Shown here: one piece after another, positions 8,391 to 16,856 of the stretch
How the letters are laid out: each line of letters opens with the position of its first letter
Position numbering within the stretch: the stretch's first letter is position 1
NCBI RefSeq assembly: GCF_023716865.1
Contig: NZ_CP092417.1
Span: 350,001 to 414,000 of the forward strand
Direction: 5' to 3'
DNA: 64,000 nucleotides
Source: Endozoicomonas sp. SCSIO W0465
GTDB taxonomy: Bacteria > Pseudomonadota > Gammaproteobacteria > Pseudomonadales > Endozoicomonadaceae
The notes under the pieces: model-generated
The model's database searches: none
Told to the model about the DNA's origin: nothing
What the model saw: the letters and a program-made list of their open reading frames with translations, nothing else
Program-made: the position numbers and the translations under genes

Positions 8391-9614
8391 ATGACCAGTA
8401 CCAGCTCTGCTTCATCAGAAAGTCTCCGCAGCTCTATCAGCCACGGCGCCATCAGCCACGGCGCCATCAGCCACGGCGCCATCAGCCACAGCGCCATCAG
8501 CCACAGCGTCTCTCAAGGCCACAGCGTTATTCGCCATGACTGGACTCTGCCAGAAGTAGCAGCGCTTTTCCAAAAGCCGTTCAATGATCTGATCTTTCAG
8601 GCCCAGCTGGCTCACAGGAAACATTTTGATCCCAATCAGGTGCAAGTTAGCACATTGCTGTCCATCAAGACGGGTGCCTGTCCGGAAGACTGCAAGTATT
8701 GTCCCCAGAGTGGTCACTACAACACCGGTTTGGAAAAAGAGAAATTAATGGAGGTAAAGAAAGTACTGGAAGAAGCTCAGAGAGCCAAAGCTTCCGGTGC
8801 TACCCGCTTCTGTATGGGGGCCGCCTGGAAAAACCCACCCGCCAGGGACATGCCCTACATCATTGAGATGATCAAGGGGGTGAAAGCACTGGGTCTTGAG
8901 TCCTGTATGACCCTGGGCATGCTGAGTGAGGATCAGGCAACGGCACTGGCTCAGGCAGGACTGGATTACTACAACCACAATCTGGATACTTCGCCAGAGT
9001 TTTATGGCAACATCATTACAACCCGTACTTATGCTGACCGCCTGAACACCCTGGCGTTTGTCCGGGAGGCAGGCATGAATGTCTGTAGTGGCGGTATTGT
9101 GGGGTTGGGGGAAACCGAACGCGATCGTGCCGGGATGCTGGTTCAGCTGGCCAACATGCCGAAGCATCCGGAGAGTGTACCCATCAATATGCTGGTGAAA
9201 GTCGCCGGCACTCCGTTGGCTGATGTGGATGCGGTGGATGGCATTGATTTTGTCCGTACCATTGCTGTGGCCAAAATTATGATGCCAGCCTCCAATGTTC
9301 GTCTGTCTGCCGGACGGGAACAGATGAGTGACGAGCTCCAGGCTCTGGCATTTCTTGCCGGCGCCAACTCCATCTTCCTGGGCGACAAACTGCTGACCAC
9401 CGCTAACCCTGAAGCGAACAAAGACCGACAGCTGTTTGCCAGGCTCGGCATCAATGAAGGTCATGATTGGGGTGAGTTATCGGCACCGCAGCAGTCTGAA
9501 CTCAATGGACAGTGTCCGATCAAAGCGATGTACGACGCTGAAAAAAACAATGATCACTACTACGACGCAATGGCCCAGACAAGCTCGCCTGAAAGCATGG
9601 CTGGTCGTGGCTGA
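8391..9614 (+). CDS. bioB: Biotin synthase BioB with repeat-bearing N-terminal extension
   Basis: BioB inserts sulfur into dethiobiotin to make biotin, using SAM radical chemistry. The core is closely E. coli-like: the radical-SAM CxxxCxxC is C97-C101-C104 (CPEDCKYC), followed by RFCMGAAWKNP, YYNHNLDTSPEFYG, CSGGIVGLGET and RLSAGREQM. The family's first Cys is normally near residue 53, so this 407-residue protein carries about 44 extra N-terminal residues, rich in ISHGA/ISHSA pentapeptides. The start at 8391 is preceded by AGAGGA at a good distance, and no in-frame ATG lies between it and the core, so the extension is probably real. The last base of the TGA is the first of the bioF ATG (TGATG). 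Confidence 0.96.
   Translation: MTSTSSASSESLRSSISHGAISHGAISHGAISHSAISHSVSQGHSVIRHDWTLPEVAALFQKPFNDLIFQAQLAHRKHFDPNQVQVSTLLSIKTGACPEDCKYCPQSGHYNTGLEKEKLMEVKKVLEEAQRAKASGATRFCMGAAWKNPPARDMPYIIEMIKGVKALGLESCMTLGMLSEDQATALAQAGLDYYNHNLDTSPEFYGNIITTRTYADRLNTLAFVREAGMNVCSGGIVGLGETERDRAGMLVQLANMPKHPESVPINMLVKVAGTPLADVDAVDGIDFVRTIAVAKIMMPASNVRLSAGREQMSDELQALAFLAGANSIFLGDKLLTTANPEANKDRQLFARLGINEGHDWGELSAPQQSELNGQCPIKAMYDAEKNNDHYYDAMAQTSSPESMAGRG
8436..8510 (+). repeat. Five 15-bp tandem repeats inside bioB
   Basis: Five head-to-tail copies of ATCAGCCACGGCGCC: copies 1-3 identical, copies 4 and 5 with CACAGC, copy 5 ending GTC. They encode ISHGA x3, ISHSA, ISHSV. The unit is a multiple of three, so copy-number change would not shift the frame. 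Confidence 0.95.
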
Positions 9615-10822
9615 TGAGTTTCAATCTGGAACAGGACCTTGAGGCCCGCTACGCTGCTGGCCTTTATCGTCGTCGTAAAACGCTGGACTCACCTCAGGGG
9701 CCGGAGATTATTATTAATGGTCAGCACTACCTGGCGTTCTGCAGCAATGACTACCTCGGACTGGCCAACCACCCGGAGGTTATTGCGAGCTTTCGTCAGG
9801 CAACGGATAGCTACGGGCTCGGTGGTGGTGCCTCGCATTTGGTGGTGGGACACAGCAGAGCACATCACCAGCTGGAAGAAGCACTGGCTGAATTTACCGG
9901 TCGGGAGCGTACCCTGCTGTTTTCCAATGGTTATATGGCCAACCTGGGGGTCATCAGTGCCTTGCTGGGCAAGCAGGATGCGGTGTTTCAGGATCGTCTG
10001 AACCATGCATCGCTGCTGGATGCCGGGCAGTTGTCCGGCGCACGTTTCCAGCGTTACCTGCATAACGATGTGAATAACCTCAATAACCGACTGCAGAAAA
10101 CCACTGCCCGACGCAAGCTGATCGTCACCGATGGTGTGTTCAGCATGGATGGCGACGTTGCACCGGTAGAGGCACTGTCGGATCTTGCCGAACAGCATCA
10201 GGCCTGGTTAATGGTGGATGATGCCCACGGCTTCGGTTTCCTGGGGGCAACCGGCGGTGGTGTTGCTGAAGCTTATGGCTTAGATCAGAACCAACTGCCT
10301 GTTCTGGTGGGCACACTGGGCAAAGCGTTTGGAACGGCGGGTGCGTTTGTTGCCGGCAGCGACGCATTGATCGAAACACTGATTCAGTTTGCCCGGACTT
10401 ATATCTATACCACGTCCATGCCGCCGGCAGTGGCTTCGGCAACCTGCACCAGCCTGCAGCTTTTACAGGAGCAACACTGGCGCAGGGAACATTTGCAATC
10501 ATTGATTAAGCATTTCAGGTCCGGTTGTGAACAGCTTGGGTTGCCGCTGATGCCTTCCCAAACACCGATACAACCGTTGCTGCTTGGTTGTGCAAGGCGT
10601 GCAACGGACATGAGTCAGCGGTTGTCTGAGCAGGGAATTCTGGTCACTGCAATCCGTCCACCGACGATACCTGAAGGCTCTTCCCGGTTACGCATTACCT
10701 TCAGCACCTCTCATGAGTTGCATCATGTCGATCGCCTGTTGGATGCCCTTAAAATAGCCGCACAAGCTGTTCAATCCATGCATTCCCACACAGAGCGTGG
10801 GAACGGGGGAGCGTTGTCCTGA
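9614..10822 (+). CDS. bioF: 8-amino-7-oxononanoate synthase
   Basis: BioF condenses pimeloyl-ACP (or CoA) with L-alanine to form KAPA. The 402-residue protein has the alpha-oxoamine synthase pattern: FCSNDYLGLANHP, GLGGGASHLVVGH, LFSNGYMAN, the DDAHGFGFLG motif that binds the PLP ring, and the PLP lysine K237 in GTLGKAFGT (K236 in E. coli). The RLNHASLLDG-like segment is also present. Start and stop both overlap neighbours by TGATG, showing tight operon packing. Confidence 0.97.
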   Translation: MSFNLEQDLEARYAAGLYRRRKTLDSPQGPEIIINGQHYLAFCSNDYLGLANHPEVIASFRQATDSYGLGGGASHLVVGHSRAHHQLEEALAEFTGRERTLLFSNGYMANLGVISALLGKQDAVFQDRLNHASLLDAGQLSGARFQRYLHNDVNNLNNRLQKTTARRKLIVTDGVFSMDGDVAPVEALSDLAEQHQAWLMVDDAHGFGFLGATGGGVAEAYGLDQNQLPVLVGTLGKAFGTAGAFVAGSDALIETLIQFARTYIYTTSMPPAVASATCTSLQLLQEQHWRREHLQSLIKHFRSGCEQLGLPLMPSQTPIQPLLLGCARRATDMSQRLSEQGILVTAIRPPTIPEGSSRLRITFSTSHELHHVDRLLDALKIAAQAVQSMHSHTERGNGGALS

Positions 10823-11598
10823 TGAGCCATTACCCGATCGTTTTAATCAGTGGCTGGGCCATGCCAGCCGGAGCGATGGAGTCATTGGCCCAGGCCCTTG
10901 ATGCTGACCATCGCAGGGTTTCCATCGTCCAGTTGCCTGGCCTGGTTCGTGAGTCGGAAGCCTGCAAAAGAAGCCATGACTGGGAATCATTGCTGACTTA
11001 TCTGGATCACCAGCTGTTTGAAAAGCCAACAGTGCTGGTGGGATGGTCGCTTGGCGGAATGCTGGCAACACTGTATGCCAGCCGGTATCCGAATAATGTG
11101 GCAGCTGTCGTTAACTTGGGGGCAAATGCCTGTTTTGTGCAGAATGACGGCTGGGAACCAGCAATGGACCCGGTGTTATTTACCCGCTTTTATCACGGAA
11201 TGTCCCGGTCCCGTGAAAAGACACTGCAACAGTTTACTCGGCTCTGCAGCTCTGGCAGTTTACAATCGAAAGCATTGACGAAAGCCCTTCAGACATTAAT
11301 GTCTGATGCGGACCTTGATCATCAGGCCGAAGACAACACCTTGTTAAGTCTTCTGGACATACTGGGCAAGAGCGATATGCGTTCAGCGTTTGCAGATATT
11401 CGCTGTCCGGTGACCCATCTGTTTGGTAAAGAGGATGCGCTGGTTCCTGTGGGTGCTGCTAATGCCATTGGGCAAGATTTTCCGGCACATCGGGTTCAGG
11501 TTCTGGATGGTGGGCATTGTTTCTTTATGGATGATCCTGAGCCAGTTGTCAGTGAGGTGCGGCGATTGTCCAGCGGGAAAGGGCGAGTCGCAACATGA
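10822..11598 (+). CDS. bioH: Pimeloyl-ACP methyl ester carboxylesterase
   Basis: BioH removes the methyl group from pimeloyl-ACP methyl ester, ending the disguised fatty-acid synthesis route to pimelate. It is an alpha/beta hydrolase of 258 residues, the same length class as E. coli BioH. The nucleophile is S76 in VLVGWSLGGM; the acid is in HLFGKEDALVP and the histidine in LDGGHCFFMDDP. It lies between bioF and bioC, overlapping both (TGATG and ATGA). In E. coli bioH is unlinked; the clustered arrangement is common in other gammaproteobacteria. Confidence 0.93.
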   Translation: MSHYPIVLISGWAMPAGAMESLAQALDADHRRVSIVQLPGLVRESEACKRSHDWESLLTYLDHQLFEKPTVLVGWSLGGMLATLYASRYPNNVAAVVNLGANACFVQNDGWEPAMDPVLFTRFYHGMSRSREKTLQQFTRLCSSGSLQSKALTKALQTLMSDADLDHQAEDNTLLSLLDILGKSDMRSAFADIRCPVTHLFGKEDALVPVGAANAIGQDFPAHRVQVLDGGHCFFMDDPEPVVSEVRRLSSGKGRVAT

Positions 11599-12512
11599 AG
11601 ACGACCCTTGTACATAATGAAGTTGCAGATGCCATTTCAGATGGTCAATCTGCCTCCTCTGCCAGAAGCGTGATAACGGACCGGGCAAATGCTCGTGTAA
11701 AGCGGCGTATCGCTGACAATTTCAGTCGGGCTGCGGACAGTTATGATCAGGTGGCCATATTGCAGAAACGGGTTGCTGACCGGACGATGCTGGGGTTACC
11801 GGCGGAACTCAGGTCGGATATTAGAACAAATCAGCCCGGATCAACAGGGTCACAGGCTTCCTACCGTATTCTTGATCTGGGTACCGGAACCGGTTTGCAT
11901 GCAATGACGTTGGCTGAACGGTATGACGATGCCGTGGTTATCGGTATGGATCTGGCCATGGGCATGCTCCACTTTGCCCGGCACCATAGCCAACACCCGA
12001 GGGTTGATTGGTGTTCTGGTGATATTGAGTCCATTCCATTGAAGTCCGGGGCTGTTGATTTGATCTATTCCAATCTGGCTATCCAATGGTGCAGCTTTGC
12101 AAAAGTGCTGTGCGAGGTCAGCAGAGTGCTGCAGCCTGGTGGAACTTTTGTGTTTTCTACCCTGGCTGAAGGGAGCCTGAAAGAGCTGGATAACGCATGG
12201 TGCCTGGCAGGAGAAAAAGACCGGGTTAACCGCTTTGACAATTTTGTAACTCAGAAGCAGTGTTTGAATGACAGTGATCTGGTTCGACAGGCTTTTTCAA
12301 TAAAAGCTGAGACCCTCTTCTATCCGGACTTGATCACGCTGTTGCACAGTTTAAAGTCTCTGGGGGTAAACACCGTCTTGGCCGATAAAGGTGGCCTTTT
12401 GACCCGGCGGAAACTCGAAACGTTACAGCAGGCTTATGAAAAAATACGTCAGCCTGAAGGGTTACCTTTGACCTATCAGGTAATATACGGCGTCTTGCAG
12501 AAACCACATTGA
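11595..12512 (+). CDS. bioC: Malonyl-ACP O-methyltransferase
   Basis: BioC methylates malonyl-ACP with SAM, the first step in making pimeloyl-ACP. The 305-residue protein has RRIADNFSRAADSYDQVAILQK (the BioC N-terminal signature), SAM motif I LDLGTGTGLHAM, the acidic motif II VIGMDLAMGML, CSGDIESIPL, and YSNLAIQWC. About 25-40 residues precede the core, and there is a variable stretch after residue 70. It overlaps bioH by four bases. Confidence 0.94.
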   Translation: MKTTLVHNEVADAISDGQSASSARSVITDRANARVKRRIADNFSRAADSYDQVAILQKRVADRTMLGLPAELRSDIRTNQPGSTGSQASYRILDLGTGTGLHAMTLAERYDDAVVIGMDLAMGMLHFARHHSQHPRVDWCSGDIESIPLKSGAVDLIYSNLAIQWCSFAKVLCEVSRVLQPGGTFVFSTLAEGSLKELDNAWCLAGEKDRVNRFDNFVTQKQCLNDSDLVRQAFSIKAETLFYPDLITLLHSLKSLGVNTVLADKGGLLTRRKLETLQQAYEKIRQPEGLPLTYQVIYGVLQKPH

Positions 12513-12521
12513 GAGCAGTAA

Positions 12522-13223
12522 ATGGGGAAAACTTATTTTGTTACCGGTACTGATACCGATGCCGGAAAAACGGTCATTACCTGTGGGCTCCTTGAGGCCG
12601 CTCGATTAACAGGGTTAACGACACTGGCCTTAAAGCCCGTTTCTGCGGGCTGCCACCAAAGTGAAAATGGCCTGAACAGCGCTCTTCGCAATCAGGATGC
12701 CCTGGCATTGATGGAGGCCATGACGCTCTCTTTGCCTTACGAGCAGGTAAACCCTCTGGCTCTGGAGCCTCCTGTTGCACCCCATATTGCTGCAGCGGAA
12801 GCGGGTGTTTGTATCACTCTGGATCGACTGGTGGGTTACTGTCGCGGTGCTTTGATGCATAAAAGTGATCTGGCCCTTATTGAAGGCGCTGGTGGCTGGC
12901 GCGTGCCCCTGAACTCACGGGAGATGATCTCCGGGCTGGCAAAAGCACTGAATACTCCGGCCATTCTGGTGGTTGGCATGAAGCTGGGTTGTATCAGTCA
13001 GGCTTTACTTACCGCTGAAGCCATTCTCCGTGATGGTGTTAAATTGGCAGGCTGGGTGGCCAATCAGATAGATCCCGGGATGAGTCGATACGAAGAAAAC
13101 TTTCAGACACTAAAAAACCTGATTCCAGCCCCCTGTCTTGGTGTGGTGCCGTTTCTGTCAGACACCAGCTCTGGTCGGGTTGCAGGGTATCTGGATATCT
13201 CACCTCTGGTTGCCATCAAATAA
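12522..13223 (+). CDS. bioD: Dethiobiotin synthetase
   Basis: BioD closes the ureido ring of dethiobiotin from DAPA, CO2 and ATP. The 233-residue protein has the P-loop variant GTDTDAGKTV at its N-terminus, LKPVSAG, the EGAGGWRVPL motif and LVVGMKLGCISQALLT. It is the last gene of the operon, 9 bp after bioC. bioA (DAPA synthase) is missing from this cluster and must be elsewhere or replaced. Confidence 0.96.
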   Translation: MGKTYFVTGTDTDAGKTVITCGLLEAARLTGLTTLALKPVSAGCHQSENGLNSALRNQDALALMEAMTLSLPYEQVNPLALEPPVAPHIAAAEAGVCITLDRLVGYCRGALMHKSDLALIEGAGGWRVPLNSREMISGLAKALNTPAILVVGMKLGCISQALLTAEAILRDGVKLAGWVANQIDPGMSRYEENFQTLKNLIPAPCLGVVPFLSDTSSGRVAGYLDISPLVAIK

Positions 13224-13233
13224 CCGCTGGAAA

Positions 13234-16200
13234 TTATTCAGAGCCGGATAAATCCTTATTTTTCTCGCTCTGTATTGTATACACCCCTTCCATTACCCCG
13301 AACCAGAAAATGCCTGACAGGTGTTGCAGCACCATCTGACCCATATTTGTGAGCCCCAGATTGGCGCCGACTACATCAGGGTGACTCTTGAACCCATCTT
13401 GATACAGATCGTGACTTAGCAGCTGCAGATCACGGTGTTGGTGCTCCGGGTAAACCTCTGAGGGAAACCGACCGGTATGAATGTCCGTGACATAGGGGTG
13501 TTGCGGGCTGCACCAATAGAGACACTCTCGAACGGCCTGTTTCAGGGTCTCATCTGGCAGGCGCTGACGGAAGGTATCAGTCCAGAACTCATTGGTTCCG
13601 CCAAAAGCCTGGCTGAACAGATCCACATAAAGTGTCATGAGTTCACTGGCAAGGCTGTGCAAATGCTCTGGATCGTTATGATCCAGCTCATCAAGATCAT
13701 GGCGTACACGCAGCCAATTCAGGGTGGCGCCGTAAAACTGTTTGGCCAGTTCTACCAATCGGGCACGGCGGACATCCTGTGGATGATTCCAGTCCAGCCG
13801 ACGTTCTCCGTAAATATCACCAGGCAGTTTGTCCATAGCCATAACCCCCTGAAAGTCGCGTGCCCCGGCAGGGGCATGGGCGATATCAGGAATCTGGGCA
13901 TTCCAGGCGCAGAGGGTGCTGGTACAGAACAAGTGCTGCCGCCTGAGGGTATAGCCCGGCAGTGGATTCCAGGTTTTGCTGCCAGACTGCGTATGGAAAA
14001 CGCCCATGGCATCAGGGCTCTTGATCCCTGCCCGCCAGAGTCTGCCGCTGTCCCGGCAGTAAAGCCGAATCCCGGCAAAGGCGCTGTCCCTGGTCAATCC
14101 CAATTCAGGATTGATCAGGTAGGGATAGTGGTGATAGTGCCTGGTAGCGGGCGTATCCTGCAAAACCTGCACAAAGGTGTGGCCTTGCGGTTCGATATGC
14201 ACGCTATCAAGGAATGGTTGCTGAAGTGGCTCCGGGATAAAACAAGCACGGGATAAAAGGCGACGAGCCTCCGGTAAACGGTACACACCTCCGGCCTTTA
14301 ACAAGCCGCTCTCTAACTGAAGCGGCAGTTTGCCACCATCCAGCACCGACAATACCGCCTGCTCTCGGGTGAAATCGGCCCAGGGTTCCGGTGCGGTATT
14401 ATCCTGCTTTTTACGGAATTTCAGACGAAAGCTGCATGGATCCGATGGTTCATTGGATGCGTGCTTGCGTTTTTTGCGAATATGAATACTGCGACCGTAG
14501 ATATCCAATTGTTCGGCATTCTGCCAGTCAGTAACCAAACCAGGTGGTAAACTGGCAAGCTGTTCACGGTCCTGCAAACCAGCCATCGATTGATCAACCC
14601 GGGTCTCCAGGACTTCGGCAGCGTCGGCATCAGCAGTCACGGTTGGAAGATCATGCTGCAGGATAACCATAAATGGCAGCCAGGGGCCTGTGTAATGTTG
14701 TTCCAATGAGAAGTATCGGTCTAAAAACAGCGACTTCATGCGGGCCGGGTCCTGGTGCCAGCGAGCAATCAATGCCCGGCGTTCAGCTGCTGACATGGCC
14801 AGCAGAGTCACTGCCTGAAAAGCGGGTGAAAGCTTCAGGCGAGTGATCATCCGGTCGGTTTTGTCAGGGTCACAGAGGGTGTCAGGGTGCTGTTGAAGGT
14901 ATGTCAACAGTTCATGAATGGTGGTTGGATCATTGGTATAATCCCTGACCGGTAAATCACTTATCCACTGCTCCGAATGGGGATTTGAAGTGATGTTCAG
15001 CGGAACTTTCAGGAGGTCACAGCCTGCCCGTTGGAATAGGAGCAGTGCCCAGTAATAATTGATGTTTTTGGGTTCCTTGCTGCGCAGCAGGCAGCCGAGG
15101 CACTCGGGAAGCGCTTCTTTTGGGGTATGTTGCACCAGAAACTCAAACCAGGTTTGGAATCGGGATTCATCCAGATCAAAAAACGGATCGGCATCAGCAC
15201 AGTCAAGATGCTCTTCCAACAATGTCTGTAACGGCAAGCGCTGACGGTCATCTCGCTCAGATGCCAGTGTTTTCATGTCGTCAACGGTTAATCCGGATGC
15301 CGCAAAAAGAGGAGACAGCACTGTGCAGGTTTCTGGCCGCAGCAAATAATAATCAGGTTTTGTTTTCAAGCACTTAAGCAATTGGTGAAACAGATCCTTT
15401 TGATTTACTGAGAGCGGTGAAAGTTTACTTTTGGCAAGACAGGAAGAAAAATGCTCTAACCCCAGGGAGAGGGTCAACAACCTCAGCACATTTAGTTGTT
15501 GATCGGACAAGTCGTTGAGCAATGGTAAAATAGTTTCAGGATGGTGAAAGTCTAACCATACCAAAGTCTGAATCAGCATGGTTGTATTAAGCGCTCCCAT
15601 TTCTGCCAGCGAGGGCCAATTGGCCTGTTGCGGCTTCATGATCACCCGGTCAATCGCCTTACAGGTTATTGGGAGAAGGGCGTTCCAGAACAGTTTTACA
15701 ACGCCGGGACAGGTATCGGGAAGCGCCCCCATAAGACGCTTGAACCCGGCAAAACAGGTTGAGACATAATACCTGTTACTTTTCCTGACTACCTGAATAA
15801 CCTCTTGTTCTGTCAGGTACCCTAGCAAAAACTGCAGGCTTTCCTCTGTTCCGTATGTCAGTATATTAAGGGTATTCGCCCTTACAAATGCTCCGGGGTT
15901 CTGTGCATGCTCACAGACTTTTTTGAACAGCGCGAAGCTCATCAATTCGCAACAAGCACTTTCTGTGGGTATTTGGTAACCAAAATCGAGCAGCTTTTCG
16001 AGCACGCGTTGATTGTCGGCATATATAAGATGCGAAAAGATTAAATGATGGATGATCTTACCAAATGAATCTGAAGTAACTGGTGATGTATTTGTCCTTT
16101 GAAGATCAATAATTGCTGCTTTAATAGTCTCGTTGGATAGCCATCCGGATTTTACTTTTAACTTTTTCAGTAATGTAATCGCAGCGTTATTGACTGAGGG

Positions 16201-16488
16201 TGATTCAGGGTTTTGGCTCTCTGGTATGCAACAGTCTTCTCGTCCCTGACTACTGCCGGATGCACGTACAGCAGAATAAATGCCCTGGGCCGGTTTGGTT
16301 ATCGACCACCGATCGATCGACTTTTCACCAACTGAATGATATTCAAATCGGGAGTTATCGGCTAAAGTCCCGTAGTCAGAATCAGCTGGGGGGCCGGGAC
16401 TGAATGGTTGAGAGTTAATTGTTGCTTTGCTATCCAGAGGGGGTGATATTGCAGCGGAAGCCCGCAAAAGAGAAGTATCCATAGTCAT
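13234..16488 (-). CDS. Large protein of unknown function, about 1084 residues
   Basis: I do not recognise this protein. It has no signal peptide, no membrane span and no repeat that I can see. The first 110 residues are Ser/Pro-rich and look disordered. Residues about 110-600 are leucine-rich and mostly helical (for example LEKLLDFGYQIPTESACCELMSFALFKKV), suggesting alpha-solenoid packing. After a basic stretch (HIRKKRKHASNEPSD) there is a more globular C-terminal domain of about 400 residues rich in Trp, Tyr and His (YHHYPYLINPELGLTRDSAFAGIRLYCRD). AAAGGA lies 2-3 nt before the first ATG but 8-9 nt before the in-frame ATG at 16482, so the latter may be the true start. It converges on bioD with 10 bp between. 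Size, disordered head and lack of secretion signal would fit a secreted effector or scaffold, but this is speculation. Confidence 0.75.
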   Translation of the reverse strand: MTMDTSLLRASAAISPPLDSKATINSQPFSPGPPADSDYGTLADNSRFEYHSVGEKSIDRWSITKPAQGIYSAVRASGSSQGREDCCIPESQNPESPSVNNAAITLLKKLKVKSGWLSNETIKAAIIDLQRTNTSPVTSDSFGKIIHHLIFSHLIYADNQRVLEKLLDFGYQIPTESACCELMSFALFKKVCEHAQNPGAFVRANTLNILTYGTEESLQFLLGYLTEQEVIQVVRKSNRYYVSTCFAGFKRLMGALPDTCPGVVKLFWNALLPITCKAIDRVIMKPQQANWPSLAEMGALNTTMLIQTLVWLDFHHPETILPLLNDLSDQQLNVLRLLTLSLGLEHFSSCLAKSKLSPLSVNQKDLFHQLLKCLKTKPDYYLLRPETCTVLSPLFAASGLTVDDMKTLASERDDRQRLPLQTLLEEHLDCADADPFFDLDESRFQTWFEFLVQHTPKEALPECLGCLLRSKEPKNINYYWALLLFQRAGCDLLKVPLNITSNPHSEQWISDLPVRDYTNDPTTIHELLTYLQQHPDTLCDPDKTDRMITRLKLSPAFQAVTLLAMSAAERRALIARWHQDPARMKSLFLDRYFSLEQHYTGPWLPFMVILQHDLPTVTADADAAEVLETRVDQSMAGLQDREQLASLPPGLVTDWQNAEQLDIYGRSIHIRKKRKHASNEPSDPCSFRLKFRKKQDNTAPEPWADFTREQAVLSVLDGGKLPLQLESGLLKAGGVYRLPEARRLLSRACFIPEPLQQPFLDSVHIEPQGHTFVQVLQDTPATRHYHHYPYLINPELGLTRDSAFAGIRLYCRDSGRLWRAGIKSPDAMGVFHTQSGSKTWNPLPGYTLRRQHLFCTSTLCAWNAQIPDIAHAPAGARDFQGVMAMDKLPGDIYGERRLDWNHPQDVRRARLVELAKQFYGATLNWLRVRHDLDELDHNDPEHLHSLASELMTLYVDLFSQAFGGTNEFWTDTFRQRLPDETLKQAVRECLYWCSPQHPYVTDIHTGRFPSEVYPEHQHRDLQLLSHDLYQDGFKSHPDVVGANLGLTNMGQMVLQHLSGIFWFGVMEGVYTIQSEKNKDLSGSE

Positions 16489-16856
16489 GTTCCTTTAATG
16501 CGCCGGGATCGCCCTTATCCTGAATTATTGTATTATTTTAATTGGGAATTCGGTGACGCTGGCCATCCGTGATTTATACGTTTATGAACTTGGACCGTTA
16601 AACAAACAAAAAGTTTCCTTTCCGGATTCGACTGGTACAGGTAGCAGGTAGCCTCTGTCTGTGAATGCCGGTTCCTCTTTAGCTATCTCTGCATGCATTT
16701 TATCCAGATAATTATTCTGCCTTCATAGAATTGTCATATTAGAACGCTATATTTGATTTCCAGAAGTTAAGTAAGGAGGCTCATGCCTCGGATCAATCTT
16801 TGCTAGCCCCGGAGGGTACTTTTAATAGGACAGGGCGTGCGAAACCTGGAGAGCAA
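16489..16856. other. Divergent intergenic region upstream of pstS
   Basis: A 368-bp AT-rich spacer between the large unknown gene (leftward) and pstS (rightward). It carries the pstS Pho box and -10 near its right half. A reading frame in line with pstS starts at 16800, but its first 19 codons do not resemble a signal peptide. The rest shows nothing I can name. Confidence 0.6.
16720..16753 (+). promoter_or_regulatory. Pho box and -10 of pstS
   Basis: CCTTCAT-AGAA-TTGTCAT (16720-16737) is two 7-bp PhoB half-sites with an AT-rich 4-bp spacer; the half-sites match CTGTCAT at five and six of seven bases. TATATT follows at 16748-16753, 10 bp downstream, the normal geometry of a PhoB-activated promoter in which the box replaces the -35. 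It predicts induction of pstS under phosphate starvation. Confidence 0.75.

Noticed and set aside
8745..9464. A 239-codon minus-strand frame opposite bioB
   Set aside because: bioB is certain on the plus strand; the antisense frame has no recognisable domain.
13477..14256. A 259-codon plus-strand frame inside the large unknown minus-strand gene
   Set aside because: It lies wholly opposite a 1084-codon frame, starts within coding DNA and shows no family motif.
16800..16856. Upstream start of pstS at 16800
   Set aside because: The extra 19 residues precede a complete signal peptide that starts at 16857 with its own ribosome-binding site.
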